NCBI GenBank assembly: GCA_907163375.1
Contig: CAJQUW010003414.1
Span: forward strand, 124,001 to 188,000
DNA: 64,000 nucleotides
Reading direction: 5' to 3'
DNA from: Prostheceraeus crozeri
Taxonomy: Eukaryota > Platyhelminthes > Polycladida > Euryleptidae
Both the position numbers and the translations under genes were made by a program. This document shows positions 11,498-23,718 of the stretch, piece by piece. The notes below the pieces were generated by a model, which was not told the origin of the DNA, searched no databases, and saw nothing but the letters and a program-made list of their open reading frames with translations. The stretch's first letter is position 1. Each line of letters opens with the position of its first letter.

Positions 11498-12945
11498 GAG
11501 TTAACTCGTTATTAGTGAAGTTGGAGCACTCCAGCAGCCCGAGTTAACTCGCTTTTCGTGAAGTTGGATCACTCCAGCAGCCTGAGTTAACTCGTTATTC
11601 GTGAAGTTGGAGCACTCCAGCAGTCCGAGTTAACTCGTTTTTCGTGAAATTGGAGCACTCCAGCAGCCCGAGTTAACTCGTTATTCGTGAAGTTGGAACA
11701 CTCCAGCAGCCCGAGTTAACTTGCTATTCGTGAAGTTGGAACACTCCAGCAGCCCGAGTTAACTCGTTATTCGTGAAGTTGGAGCACTCCAGCAGCCCGA
11801 GTTAACTCGTTATTCGTGAAGTTGGAACACTCCAGCAGCCCGAGTTAACTTGCTATTCGTGAAGTTGGAACACCCCAGCAGCTCGAGTTAACTCGTTATT
11901 CGTGAAATTGGAACACTCCAGCAACCCGAGTTAACTCGTTTTTCGTGAAATTGGAACACTCCAGCAGCCCGAGTTAACTCGTTATTCGTGAAGTTGGAAC
12001 ACTCCAGCAGCCCGAGTTAACTCGTTATTCGTGAAGTTGGAACACTCCAGCAGCCCGAGTTAACTCGTTATTCGTGAAATTGGAGCACTCTAGCAGCCCG
12101 AGTTAACTCGTTATTCGTGAAGTTGGAACACTTCAGCAGCCCGAGTTAACTCGTTATTCGTGAAGTTGGAGCACTCCAGCAGCCCGAGTTAACTCGTTAT
12201 TCGTGAAGTTGGAGCACTCCAGCAGCCCGAGTTAACTCGTTATTCGTGAAGTTGGAACACTCCAGCAGCCCGAGTTAACTCGTTATTCATGAAATTGGAA
12301 CACTCCAGCAGCCCGAGTTAACTCGTTATTCGTGAAATTGGAACACTCCAGCAGCCCGAGTTAACTCGTTATTCGTGAAGTTGGAACACTCCAGCAGCCC
12401 GAGTTAACTCGTTATTCGTGAAATTGGAACACTCCAGCAGCCCGAGTTAACTCGTTATTCGTGAAATTGGAACACTCCAGCAGCCCGAGTTAACTCGTTA
12501 TTCGTGAAGTTGGATCACTCCAGCAGCCCGAGTTAACTCGTTATTCGTGAAATTGGAGCACTCCAGCAGCCCGAGTTAACTCGTTTTTCGTGAAATTGGA
12601 ACACTCCAGCAGCCCGAGTTAACTCGTTATTCGTGAAGTTGGAACACTCCAGCAGCCCGAGTTAACTCGTTATTCGTGAAATTGGAACACTCCAGCAGCC
12701 CGAGTTAACTCGTTATTCGTGAAGTTGGAACACTCCAGCAGCCCGAGTTAGCTCGTTATTCGTGAAGTTGGAACACTCCAGCAGCCCGAGTTAACTCGTT
12801 ATTCGTGAAATTGGAACACTCCAGCAGCCCGAGTTAACTCGTTATTCGTGAAGTTGGAACACTCCAGCAGCCCGAGTTAACTCGGGATTTGTGAAGTTGG
12901 AACACTCCAGCAGCCTGAGTTAACTCGGGATTCGTGAACATTGGA
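11498..12945. repeat. 43-bp satellite, about 34 copies, with a 12-bp palindrome
   Basis: Tandem array of a 43-bp unit whose consensus includes CCCGAGTTAACTCGTTATTC, then GTGAAGTTGGAACACTCCAGCAG in two runs. Every unit contains the perfect palindrome CGAGTTAACTCG. Copies differ mainly at a few positions (gAAgTTGG/gAAaTTGG, gAaCAC/gAgCAC, TTATTC/TTTTTC). The unit length is not a multiple of three and no long frame crosses the array. A single diverged palindrome (ACGAGTTAACTCGG) survives at about 13094, outside the array. Confidence 0.97.
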
Positions 12946-14084
12946 AGGGAAAAATTTATCTGTCAGTGATAGTTACCTGTCCTACTGAGCTCATTTGCCT
13001 CAGTTGCAATTGAGATAGTTGCCTGACTTGGTATCAGTTTCTTGCTGTACTCCATTGTCACTGTCACCAGTCAACTGCTGATAACGCTCTATACGAGTTA
13101 ACTCGGTCTCAGCCGTTAAGGGGCTAGAACACTCAACTTTGAAGCATCTAATTTTTTATAATGCTCAATGTTTTGAACTTTCATATCGGCTAGCGCTAGT
13201 TGGCAGAATATATGGTTAATGACTATTAGTTATGTGTCATTTTGTAATGCCTACTACTTGCAGCGTTACCGTATTCATAAGGTCGCAAATGAGTGCTAGA
13301 ATCTAGTTCTCTTTGAGTTCGAAAATATCAGTGCTCATTTCAGAACTCCTTGGGTTCGAAAGCACAGTGCTTACATGTAATTCGCATTCATTTTAGTACT
13401 CATTTAATGAGCTGTATAGGACTAGCACCTCCCTATATAGGAAAATGCCATGCGGCATATCTAACCCACTGTCACATACGTACATCCATCGAAGAATTGC
13501 TTTGGCAATTCAACAGAAATGCATGTGGATCAATAAGATATGCACAAAAATCACAGCGCAGTCATTGAAGTAGGTAGACGTTGACAGGACTAAAAGCACT
13601 GTCGGGGAGGATGGAAAACATTGTCAATTGCTCAAATAGTAGTCGGAGAGGATGCTTTTGATCCAAATTGATGTGTTAAGAGGATATCCCTCAAATGTAC
13701 AGGTTGGTTTGAAAGATCATCTATTGTTTCACTACACCCACTTCGATGTGCAGGAACTCAGCAAACCGCCATTTCCAGCTGTTAGCACTAGCTACATGAG
13801 AGAGAAAAGCAACCCGAGTGACGATTTTGGTGCAGGAACTAGCTATGAAGAAAATAAATATTTTTCAGCAAATCGACTGTACATATTTTTAGCAGCTTAC
13901 CGCTTCTTGGGGAGACGACACAAACGAAAGTGAGATTCACTATGAAATTTAAATTAAATCAAAACTAGTAAACCATAATAATCAAACGTTTTGCAAATAG
14001 ACCTTAATAGAACTTAATGAGAAAAAATTTGCAGAATCATGTTCTATGTGTCATCCAGTTAAGTGGAGCTTTCTTCTATTTTAG
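12946..14084. other. Intron sequence, nothing firm
   Basis: Contains small frames (13350-13568, 13652-13933) without recognisable domains, and one stray copy of the satellite palindrome near 13094. It ends in the acceptor CTTCTATTTTAG of the next exon. Confidence 0.4.
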
Positions 14085-14313
14085 ATTTATGCACTGTCAG
14101 ACTTGGTCGATGGTCGCAATGTTGGATACTTTGGAAGGGAGGATCTCCTAAGTTTACGAGAAGAGAATTTTGTATTCTTTAATGAACTTGGAAATTGTGT
14201 TTTCCTACATTATGAACGTCCTCCGTGGGATAATAATTATAGCAATGGAATAGTTTTCAAAAATCTTGGGATGCTCGTCAGCTCATGTCATTTTAGAAAC
14301 TTTATTTGTCAAG
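14085..14313 (+). CDS. Host receptor gene, exon b: end of C-type-lectin-like domain
   Basis: A 229-bp exon, open in the phase that exon a predicts (enters phase 0, leaves phase 1), with acceptor CTTCTATTTTAG and donor CAAG|GTAAGA. It encodes IYALSDLVDGRNVGYF, then ELGNCVFLHYERPPWDNN, then LVSSCHFRNFICQ. The order ...NCV(x)L...W(x)n...C(x)4FIC is the classic end of a C-type-lectin-like domain, with the last two disulphide cysteines in place. Such domains bind sugars or proteins outside the cell. Calcium-site motifs (EPN or QPD, WND) are not obvious, so a sugar ligand cannot be inferred. Its last residues join directly to the kringle exon: FICQ-G-CQSD. An alternative acceptor at 14100 would give phase 1 instead. 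Confidence 0.6.
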
Positions 14314-16533
14314 GTAAGAATTTAGCTAATTTTCAAGTATTCGAAGGTCTACTTGTATGACCGCGTTTGAAGCATTGACATGTGATGCATCGCTTACTTG
14401 TACATTGGGATATGCTTTGTGTTGTATATACATGCATAGAGCAGTGGCGATTTCTCAATGTAATTAAGGTAAACAGTGTTTACTATCAAATTATCATGTT
14501 AAACCAACTTTTCCCGTTTCATTCTTAATGATACAGCAACTCGTCCTAAAAGTAGATTTTAGAAATTTAATTCTTATTATAGGTAATTATTAATATTTGT
14601 ACTACTATATTTGAGGCTTATTAGTAACACATCGCAAAGTCGCGAAATCTACATGGTAAAAGAAGATTCAACATTAGGAAGATAGGCACTTATCTAATGT
14701 GATTATGTATTGGCATGGAAACATCGCTTGTTGATAAGCGTCATCCAGTAATATCTCGAGTTGGCAGGGACATCAGGGTAAAATCTCCTCTCAAACATTA
14801 CCCACTGTTACTGGAATGCTATATCTGTCTTATCTCCTAACGATTTGTTTTGTTCTATCAATAAAGATAAGATGCATTTTTTGCCAAACACATTTCGTGC
14901 TGAATTGCAAATTCTGTGTAAACCGATGAGTTTGTTGGTCAGACAGAAAGTATAGCAGAGTCTTTGAATCTTTTCGTACGTGATTTTTGTGTTGTTTTTC
15001 CCACGACTGAAAATCTACTCAAACACTCACCACGCTTAGCGTGTCTAGTTGTCCTTCAAGATCCCTCTCTACTATCAAAAGAACTGAAAGATTTTCTAGG
15101 ACGAGTATGTACGATGAGAGATTGTGCAGTTTGTCCTTTCCATCGATTGAAAAGGAACTCATGGCCCGTATGATAAAAAGTGGCCCTGAAAAATGGCATT
15201 CAGATGTTACTGACATTTTTGCAATGTCAGAAAGAAGAATAGAATTAATGAAAAGATGAATGTTGAATTGGAATGCTTTGTAATCACTTTATTTAGAAGG
15301 TGCAAGTGTACCTGCGGCGATTATTGTCCGTCATTCCCAGGTAGTGATGAAAATTTTGGAAAAAATCGGAAAATTAAATCAAAAATTTTAAAGTTTTGAT
15401 TTTTTGTGGTAGGATATACTATGCTTCATATATACAGTATATTATACATATATTTTATATATAGTATACTGATCTACTATACTTTGACCGCTTCCACAGT
15501 GGAGGCAGCTACAGATCAATAGAATGGGTCTAAGACTGTTGATTTTGTTCATTATTTCGAATAAAACGATCTTGAAAAATGGAAGATTTAGAAATGTTGT
15601 GGTGTAATTTTTGCGTTTTCTACCAAAGGCATGGACACATCAATATGACTGCTCTAAAACTCTTGTTTTCATCATATCATTTCGATTAAACGATCGTAGC
15701 AATACGAGTCCCGTATGCGGATTTTTGAGCATTCCTTTTGCCACCAGTGGCTTGTAGTAATTTGTTGGCATTTTTAATATCATCACACAGACACCTTTTG
15801 GGATATCGTGAATCCTTTACAATAGGGATATAATTTCAAGCAATGTGAAAGATCTGGACACAAAATAATGCACTATGTTGTGGAGTTTGTCTATAGCTTG
15901 AAAGTTAAGCTTTATTACAGCCTTGATTATCGTGATGCAAATTCTCCATGTGCTGATGAATATGTGAAGCATAAGCACATAGTCCACCACAGCAATTTAC
16001 ATGAGCGAAAATATTGGAAGATATATAAAGACTGTAAACTCGTGAGATATTTGGAAACTAAAGATATCTGTGATGAGTAGAAGAATATCTATGATAGCTT
16101 CTAACTTCTGACGTATTATGTCTGATAACTTCGTTGAGGGCAAACTATACACATCTTCCATTTCTAGCTCAGATGGTTCAGATAGTTCCAAATCGATGTC
16201 AGATCTACTTAATTGAATTTCAGACATTTCCAGATGAATTAGAGATTCTCCAGTAGTTGAATCCAAAATCTTTTCAAAGTTGAGTTTCTGACAGATATCT
16301 GAAATTCAATTAGAGAATTCTGAAATCCATTTAATGTCCAAAATTCATTTAGGAAGATCTGAAATAGACATGGAAAAGGTGCAGCTGGTTCCAAAAGTTG
16401 ACATGCAAGGATGATAGAGAAGTTTTCGGTCTTTGAATTTTATATAGTCTTTTCAAACGACAAAGTCTCCAAAACAAAAGTAAAAACGTCAATCACCGAA
16501 AAATAAATTTCAAAATTTTCCATTTGCATCACT
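14314..16533. other. Long intron part, weak signals only
   Basis: Holds an unassigned frame at 15041-15259 (ending AMSERRIELMKR) with a coding-like feel but no known domain, an AT-palindromic patch near 15425-15470, and two diverged copies of a roughly 60-bp segment ending AAACGATC (about 15515-15585 and 15650-15700). I assign no gene. Confidence 0.35.
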
Positions 16534-16732
16534 ATTCCCAGGTAAACACCTGAACCTATTAAACTTAGAATCAATAGGCAAACGGCAGGTCCAGCTGTTA
16601 TGCAATTGCTCGTTTTAAAATGCAAACGAGTATATACAGCATCCTTACACTTGGCGAAGAATTACATAATAGTTGAACCTGCCGTTTGCCTATTGATTTT
16701 AAGTTCAACAGGTCTAGGTATTTACCTGGGAA
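16534..16732. repeat. Short fold-back element
   Basis: Inverted arms of about 74 bp (16534-16608 and 16660-16732), including the shared core AATCAATAGGCAAACGGCAG. The loop contains a nested hairpin CTCGTTT...AAACGAG. It is a likely small fold-back MITE. Confidence 0.75.
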
Positions 16733-16860
16733 TAAGAGTTGTATACACATGTATAGAGGTTGGTTGATCGGCATGCTGCATGGAGATGAGAAACCCACAG
16801 CCAATCAACTTGTGTGTTGCACAATCGAAAGATAATAGAAATCCAGGAGAAAATTACTAG

Positions 16861-17445
16861 GGGAAGTCGGGGTATGATGAGACATTTTTCCTTTTTGCCG
16901 TCTAACTCGTGAAAAATTAAATTAGACAATCAGTTTTTATACTTAGTATCTCCTTTTTATCAAGATCAATAAACAACAAATGAATTTTTTTGAAAAGACA
17001 TCACTCGTTCAAAATTTGAAATTATTGAACCACGTGAATTGTTTCATCATGCCCTTATAGTCGAGCATGACGAAACAGGCTTGGGCACTACTCGTTAAAA
17101 CGATGCTGTAAATAAATGATGGAATACGACTATAGTACAGGCGCAGTGTTAGTAAATAGAGCATATAAAGAGGTAAAAGAAATCACAGAAGTCATAATCT
17201 TTTCATCAACTTTAAGTTAGCCACCACAGTTCGTCACTCACCTCAATTGTAGCAGAATTCAGGTCAAAATGAAGTTTCCCTTATCTGCGTCGAGTATATT
17301 CGCGCACCGATGATGAGAAACAGCGAGGTTTCCCCTTTCAGTGATACGATTGGCCAGACAGGCTTAGTCAAAACGTCAGTGTATCCGATCACAGAGAATG
17401 CGCCTGTTTCATCTTATACAATGTTTCATCTTACCCCGCCTTCCC
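16861..17445. mobile_element. MITE with GGGAAG(T/G)CGGGGTA ends, 585 bp
   Basis: Terminal inverted repeats of about 24 bp: GGGAAGTCGGGGTATGATGA on the left and, as reverse complement, GGGAAGGCGGGGTAAGATGA on the right. Further ATGATGAAAC-like copies lie inside. There is no coding capacity and no clear target duplication. Confidence 0.7.
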
Positions 17446-18701
17446 TTTTGCATGTTGTGTGGGGACTAAAAAACAGAAGTTGAAAGTATTCTCAGCCAAC
17501 AACATTCGGAATCAATCCCAGATCAAATTTCAGCGAAGAAATTGAAGACCAGCAGCATTTTAACATTGTCACTGATTAAATTAAGCGACAACAATGAACC
17601 AAATTTGACAATTCGCTATCTACTCCATTACTCTTGCTTCTTCCATTACTTCAAAATCCAATCTTCCGTTCTTTCTGATAGCATTACCATCAGCAAACAA
17701 CAGCTGCTGTTATCCATCGATTTCTATGCATCCAACGTTACTTGCCAGGCATGCTTATGTGCCGCATGTGTGTGACAACACAAATGCAATACAATCTTGA
17801 ATCGCAATTGAGGCGATTTATGCAAGGTTTTATTATTGCAGTTAGATCACTTCATTCAGCCTATCTATATTATCATCTTTTATCCTGTCTACTTCAGATA
17901 ATCAAAAAAGATACGAAATCGGGAAAGAGATATTTCTCGACCCAGGATTACCTTAATCTCGTAAAAGCCGCTGCAGACGGTTCTCTGAACCATCACATTT
18001 CTTCAACTGTCATAGCTGAATTGAGATTCAAGAAGTTGCCACACTCTGTCTCTCACCCATGGGACATTGGTCCGATCTTTGTACTTGACCCACCAGTAGG
18101 CATTAAACGACAATTAAGTCGCTCCTTACCCCATTACTCCAAAACCTGACCTGTGAACATAGAGCTGGATTAGTATCGGCTTGACTTCGTTGTTGACACT
18201 GGTGATGAGGACACATGGAACAGGCCTACTACAAGAGGTACCCGAGATAGTTTTAGGAATACGTTTGATGCATTAGCCACAATGGTTTGCAGTTCGCATT
18301 TTTAAGTGACTGATTTCTGTACTTCAGGCTGGAAATTTCAATGAAGTTTTGTGTGTCTTCTTATTTTTTTAATTTTGTTGATTATTGAGTTAGAATTTAA
18401 TCGAATGAGACTGACCGGGAGTAAGTGATCAGCGCCCACTCCTTCTGGTCGGCGCTATTAATTAGTTTCATAATTGCAGGGAGTGATTTCATATCAGTCC
18501 ATGCTTCATATTCTTATATTTGCAGATGTTTTCGACGGTTTTAATAACCTTACTCTCAAGAAACCTAAGGAAATTGAAGAAGGTAAGAAAAAGGAAAAGT
18601 TAGCTCCTCAGGTATCAATATTTCTAACAGAAAACCAATCACAGTAGAACACGTGCAAAGTTGGCCCTTATATTTCAAATTGCCATTCAATGTTTGTAGC
18701 C
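17446..18701. other. Intron sequence with one unassigned frame
   Basis: A frame at 17742-18149 ends IGPIFVLDPPVGIKRQL and follows a possible acceptor (CTACTTCAG, 17890-17898). I do not recognise it and cannot say that it is an exon. A small hairpin (GACCGGGAG...CTTCTGGTC) lies near 18414-18455. Confidence 0.3.
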
Positions 18702-19046
18702 TAATCAGGCACTGAATTAGACGACAGAGCAGGAGACACATCAAGCTCTTAACAATAATCATTCAAATCAATGCTGTACATTCTATAGATTTGGTGTAAA
18801 ATAAAGATGAAAGTCATTACTAACAACAAAAAAAGGAGCAAACAAGAAACAATGTCTCTGATATTGAATTATTGAACTGCCTCATGTATTTCTTCTTCTA
18901 TTTGCTACTTTTGAAGTTTTGTTGTTAATAATGACTTTTATCTTTATTTTACACCATATCTATAGAATGTACAGTATTGATTTGAATGATTATTGTTAAG
19001 AGCTTGATGTGTCTGATGTTCTGTCGTCTAATTCAGTACCTGATTA
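18702..19046. repeat. Fold-back element with 130-bp arms
   Basis: The left arm (18702-18831) and right arm (18917-19046) are about 94% identical as reverse complements, with an 85-bp spacer. The right arm runs straight into CCTGATTAAGAAACACGACGAAACG, a tail resembling PLE or hammerhead 3' sequence. Confidence 0.85.
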
Positions 19047-20615
19047 AGAAACACGACGAAACGTCGCATTGAATGAAAGTCGTTTTCAGTACCCTAAGAA
19101 ATGTTATATTTCTACGGAAATGTCATAATTTATATTTCTCCCAGTTTGCATTTCTTTAAAGATGAACTCATTAACGATTAATTCTACTATAAAATACTTT
19201 ATATAAGAGATACCTGAAAATCGCTGCTGTAACATCTTGAGGCTAGAGAGTGAATCAAAAGGTGCATATCTCTTGGAAACGAATTACGTAATTCAAACAT
19301 GTCTTCATTATACGACATTGATTCTGAACAAGATCACTGAAAAATGTAGAAGTATCTCTATGAATATGAACGTGATGCTTCCATTGTATCGGGTATAAAC
19401 TTGCTGGATCTTGATCGAGCATTGTATCGGGCATAACAATCTTGATGATTTCATTGTGTCATCCATCAAGTCATAGAGTAGGGATATATGTAGGTAGTGT
19501 CAACTCAAAAAAAGTATCTGTATACAGTAAAAATTTTTATATGAAAATATTCAGTTTTTGCGGAGATTACGTTCCTGCATTCCAAAAAATCATTTGAGAA
19601 AATTAAAAAAAGACAAAATTTCGCCAATTTATATACTACCGAGATGACACTTCAGTATAAGTAGCATAAAACAAGTTGGATATCAAAAGGAATGTATATT
19701 ATCTAACAAGCATTCTAACTAAGCGCAAATTATGCTGATTATCAAGGGAATTTCATGAACCGTGTTGTAATGGTTCTTCATGAAATTCTTCATGAAAAAT
19801 GTCGCGATATTATTCGTGCTTTCTTGGCTAAAATTTCAAGTTTTCAATTCAATTTTCACCGGCATGATTTTGTGATTTACTAAACTCATGTTTCATTTCT
19901 TGAATCTGAATAGTGATATGGACCCATATGCATATTTCACAGTTGATTGAAATCATTGCCTTTGATTAAGTTATTTTCCTCTGTCAGTGGCAGGAATTGC
20001 CTGTGATATGATCACGATTAGAAAATGCTCTTGAGGTTCAGCATGAAAGTAATAGGAACCAATCGAGTTGCTAATTTGAGAAACACTGCCTCTCCAAGGC
20101 AGTCATGACACTGAGAATCTGTAAAATATCACCATTCCTTCTGCGTTACTATCATGATCATTCAATGTCGTGGTAATTTCTTCAAAACTGCAAACATTTG
20201 CATATCTCACATTTGGTAACAATTGCCAACTAACTGTATTCCCCTCGAGTTCATTTGATGAAATCGAAAGTGTATACAAATTGGTGATACAAATTTTAAT
20301 GAATGCTGAGTTTCCACTCTACCTAATATACTTACTCTATAATCTGGGTCATTGTTGCTAAATCTGAAGAAGAATAAAATTACTGAAACATGCAACAACT
20401 ACAAATTTCTGCCACAAGGCGATTCATTGCAATTAGATTTGCCAAAATACTTTCATATACAGATTTCATATGACAATAGCCGTGAATGTAACAAAGAAAG
20501 CAGAAGTGAATATATGCATGTATATTTCAAATTCAATGAAAATCATTACATATTTTTGTAGTAGTAGGTATCACTTTTGCAGCAAAAATTCAGAAGAAAA
20601 TGTTAAATGATTTTA
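19047..20615. other. AT-rich intron sequence, nothing firm
   Basis: Only small frames (for example 20170-20361 and 20352-20561) without domains. No repeat was found by eye. Confidence 0.35.
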
Positions 20616-22302
20616 CAGGGTGTTCATAAAGTCCGTTCCAGATTTCATTTCATTTGTGTCATTGAACAAATAATCGGATCACTAAAACTTTTTCTTGTGC
20701 TTGATGATGAAGGTCAAAAGTTTTGCTCAGGAAGGTATTTGATCAGTATTTAAATTTTTTCATCAACTGTGAAGCGTTAATAGCAAAGACGCGTGTGAGC
20801 GTGCTTGAAGCAAAAAATGAATGATGTCTAACAAGCCTTGTGGAAAAGTTATGTATTGAGAGAGAGATTGACTTGAAACAAATACGTTTTCAATCGGTGA
20901 TACCTATGAATTCAACTCACTGCTTAAATGTCATTTAGTTCGCGACGAATAGGACATCATTCATTTTTGGTTTTCCTATTGCCGACACCATGCTGACAAT
21001 TGAAGAGCGCGTTAAAATCGAGATAATGATGACACGATTAGAATCTGTAACTTTGGTTGAAAGGCAGTTTAAGAAAGAAGGAGCAATCAAAATCCGTTCC
21101 CACATGCATATGAGATCGATTTACACTAAAATAAAGGAAACGGACTCTATTTTGGACGCTCCTTTCTCCGGAAGACCGAGCATTGAAGAAGAGAAGGTAG
21201 AAGAAGTTGAAACTGTTTTCCCAGACAATCCTTCCACATCTCTGCGCCAAGCGTCTGTAATGACACAGATTCCGGTCAGCACTATTCGGAAACTCTTCGA
21301 GAGTAGTTGAATATGAAGCTCTACAAAATTGACTTCAACAAACAACTTCTCACCGACGACAGAGCGGCAAGGATTGTGATGCGCAACGAATTTCAAAATC
21401 ATATTGCCTTTGATGAGAACTTCCTATCACGACTGTGCTTTTCCGATGAGGCAACATTTCACCTGTCTGGGCATGTGAATCAGCATAATTGTGTTGTTTG
21501 ATGAATTCAGAATCCTCATGCTGTAGAAGAAGTTCCCATCAAATCTCCGAGAGTCACTGTTTGATGCTCGGTGTTTCGTAGCGAAATCATTGGCCAATAC
21601 TTTTTTGACTAGACGGCTTTTTCGAAACAATACAAAAAAATGCTTGAAGAATACTTCGACCCGGAGCTTCGAAGGCTTAGAACAGCTATCCTTCAACAAG
21701 ATGGTGCGCCACCTCATTGGTCTCTGGAAGTCGACGCTTTCTTAAATCAACACTTTCTTAAATCAACACTTTCCTGCAAGATGAATTGGTAAAGACGGTC
21801 CTTTGCATTGGTCAGCAAGAAGTCCGGACTTGTCATCTCTCGACTTTCATCTATGCATTAAAAATCGCGTTTACCGAAGGAGGCCTTTTTCTTCGACTAA
21901 ACTGCATGATTTTATCGAAGAAGTGATGGCTGTACCTGTTGACCGTCTTGCAGGTGTCTTTGCAACTTTTGAAAGACTTCTACAGCTTTGTCTGCGTGAG
22001 GGAGGAGGTCACTTGGAATATTATCTCTGACACAACTTTTCCTTGTCTCCCGATTAAAAGATTTGAAGTTGGAATGCATTGTTCTTTTTTCTAAATGAGG
22101 TATGGGTCAGGAATCGTGATAACTACGTGATTTTTATTTGCCGTCACATGCTGATTAGGAAAAGAGAATACTGATCAAAGACTTTCCTCAACAAAACTTT
22201 AGACCTTCATCATCAAGCACAAGAAAAAATATTTAGTGATCCGATTATTTGTTTAGTGACAAGAATGAAATGAAATCTAGAATGGACTTAATAAACACCC
22301 TG
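20616..22302 (+). mobile_element. Mariner/Tc1-like transposon, decayed
   Basis: Inverted ends of more than 120 bp: CAGGGTGTTCATAAAGTCC at the left and the reverse complement CAGGGTGTTTATTAAGTCC at the right. They enclose a broken transposase. The left flank is TTTA; no matching TA is left on the right side, so the target duplication is worn or lost. The long, still very similar arms suggest moderate age. Confidence 0.85.
20990..22030 (+). pseudogene. Mariner-like transposase, broken
   Basis: The N-terminal helix-turn-helix part begins LTIEERVKIEIMM, followed by SGRPSIEEEKVEEVETVF (linker) and TSLRQASVMTQIPVSTIR (second helix-turn-helix). The catalytic region keeps FSDEATFHLSGHVNQHN (second strand with the first aspartate) and WSARSPDLSSLDFHLCIKN (the PDLxPxDF box near the last catalytic residue). 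It is split over at least four frames (20990-21310, 21307-21501, about 21500-21640, 21803-22030) with stops and shifts, so no active protein can be made. The family normally cuts and pastes at TA. Confidence 0.85.
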
Positions 22303-22359
22303 CCACACGAAAGCATACCGGAAACTCACATTCATGATGACTTATCGTAATCAATGGAT

Positions 22360-22761
22360 TCAGCAACCCTTGATATGTGCAGTTATTAATGGTATGAACG
22401 TCGAGAAAGATCTAACAGTTCTTGATAAGGGTTGAATCAGTCGTCTTTTATCTCGGCAATGATCGGGTATAATATCATGTAGAATCTTCTCAGCACGCAT
22501 AGCTTTATTGAAACGTTTGTGGAAGACGTGATTCGAAGACACTCAAATTTGTCACAGGTCCAGGCTGAAGAAGTTGATGTCCGGCAAACCAGACGACAAG
22601 CTCTTTTTTGAACGCGATTTAGTTTCCCCTCAAGGTAAGCCGAAAGACAAACTAATGACTGCCTCGTACACTCAAGATCAGGTCTGACCAATCCAAAATT
22701 CTTAGGTCGTCATTTGTCAATAGCGGTCGCAAAACTTTCAAGGCAGACAATATTAGACCAA
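22360..22761 (-). pseudogene. LINE reverse transcriptase tail fragment
   Basis: Minus-strand reading gives LVRPDLECTRQSL and then YLEGKLNRVQKRACRLVCR, the highly conserved thumb segment (VRPxLEYA...LExVQRRAxR) of L2/CR1/Jockey-type LINEs. Only about 130 residues remain, next to the mariner-like element. It is a 5'-truncated dead copy. Confidence 0.75.
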
Positions 22762-23718
22762 GTGTACATATTTTGGGTATGCTCTATCCGATCGCGGGAT
22801 CAGTTTTTCATTTCAAGTTGAACTTGTTACTGTAAAAAAGTTTTTTAATATTCAAACAATCATTTTCTAAAAATTTCGTAATTGTATCTAAAACAATCGA
22901 CAGTTTTTTCATGAAAATTGCAGTAGAACATATTTAAAACATGTCCTGTCTGATAATGTTGTCGATTTTGCATTTCCGTGGTTCTTGTAACTATGAATAC
23001 CGTATAATAATTCATGCAATCATTATTTTTGAATTTCATATTTATGAGTAGTATGTAGAGAACATACGTGGCAATAGTCACCATAACGAGGTAAAAAGTA
23101 TCTTAGTATCAATTAACATATTTACTGGACCACATATCCTCAACGCAAACTATGGAAGTTGCAAATCAACTTAAAACTCAAAAGTCTTATCAATAGAGGT
23201 GAAATCCAAAAATGTCAGAAAAATGTGGTCGTAAATTTTCACCATGTGGCTCCTTTGGATAAAATATTGGGTCTACAAAAACATCCACGACTCAGAGACA
23301 GCCAACACAAAGTTTGGAAAAGTCACTGTAGGAGTACTTCAAACAATTATTCGTTCCGGCGTGAGACAAAAAAAGCCGAGGGGGTCATAGTGCCTTCCCC
23401 CCCTTTAGACAAATAGCGTTTAGCCAGGGATATCTAGTCCCGGGATAGGAATGTTGTGTCAACTTTCCTTTTCTGCTGACGAGAGTAGGGTTACACTGTC
23501 AGATCGCCATTTACTCTGTGAAGGAAATGGTAAACAGTGTCACAGAGGTCGGCTTGCAATAGAGTTATGTATGCTTGTGTGAGCTGTGTGCATGAAGGTG
23601 GCTGCCTATTGTTTATTAAATGAGGCGGTTTTTGCAATATCGATTAATTGCAGGCTGCAATGCCGATGTGTCGCATTAGGATTTCCACGCTGTGTTGTGT
23701 TGATGTCTGCTGCTCGAT
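22762..23718. other. Intron sequence, nothing recognised
   Basis: Small frames only (for example 23159-23416). No repeats were noted. Confidence 0.35.

Noticed and set aside
11498-12945. CRISPR-like array
   Set aside because: Units are contiguous 43-bp repeats without unique spacers, and this is a eukaryotic sequence. It is a satellite.
17742-18149. Additional exon of the receptor gene
   Set aside because: A possible acceptor exists, but there is no donor in a fitting phase and no recognisable module. Lectin and kringle already join without it.
20170-20561. CUB-like exon
   Set aside because: A few cysteines and strand-like stretches, but no CUB pattern, no fitting splice sites, and two frames would be needed.
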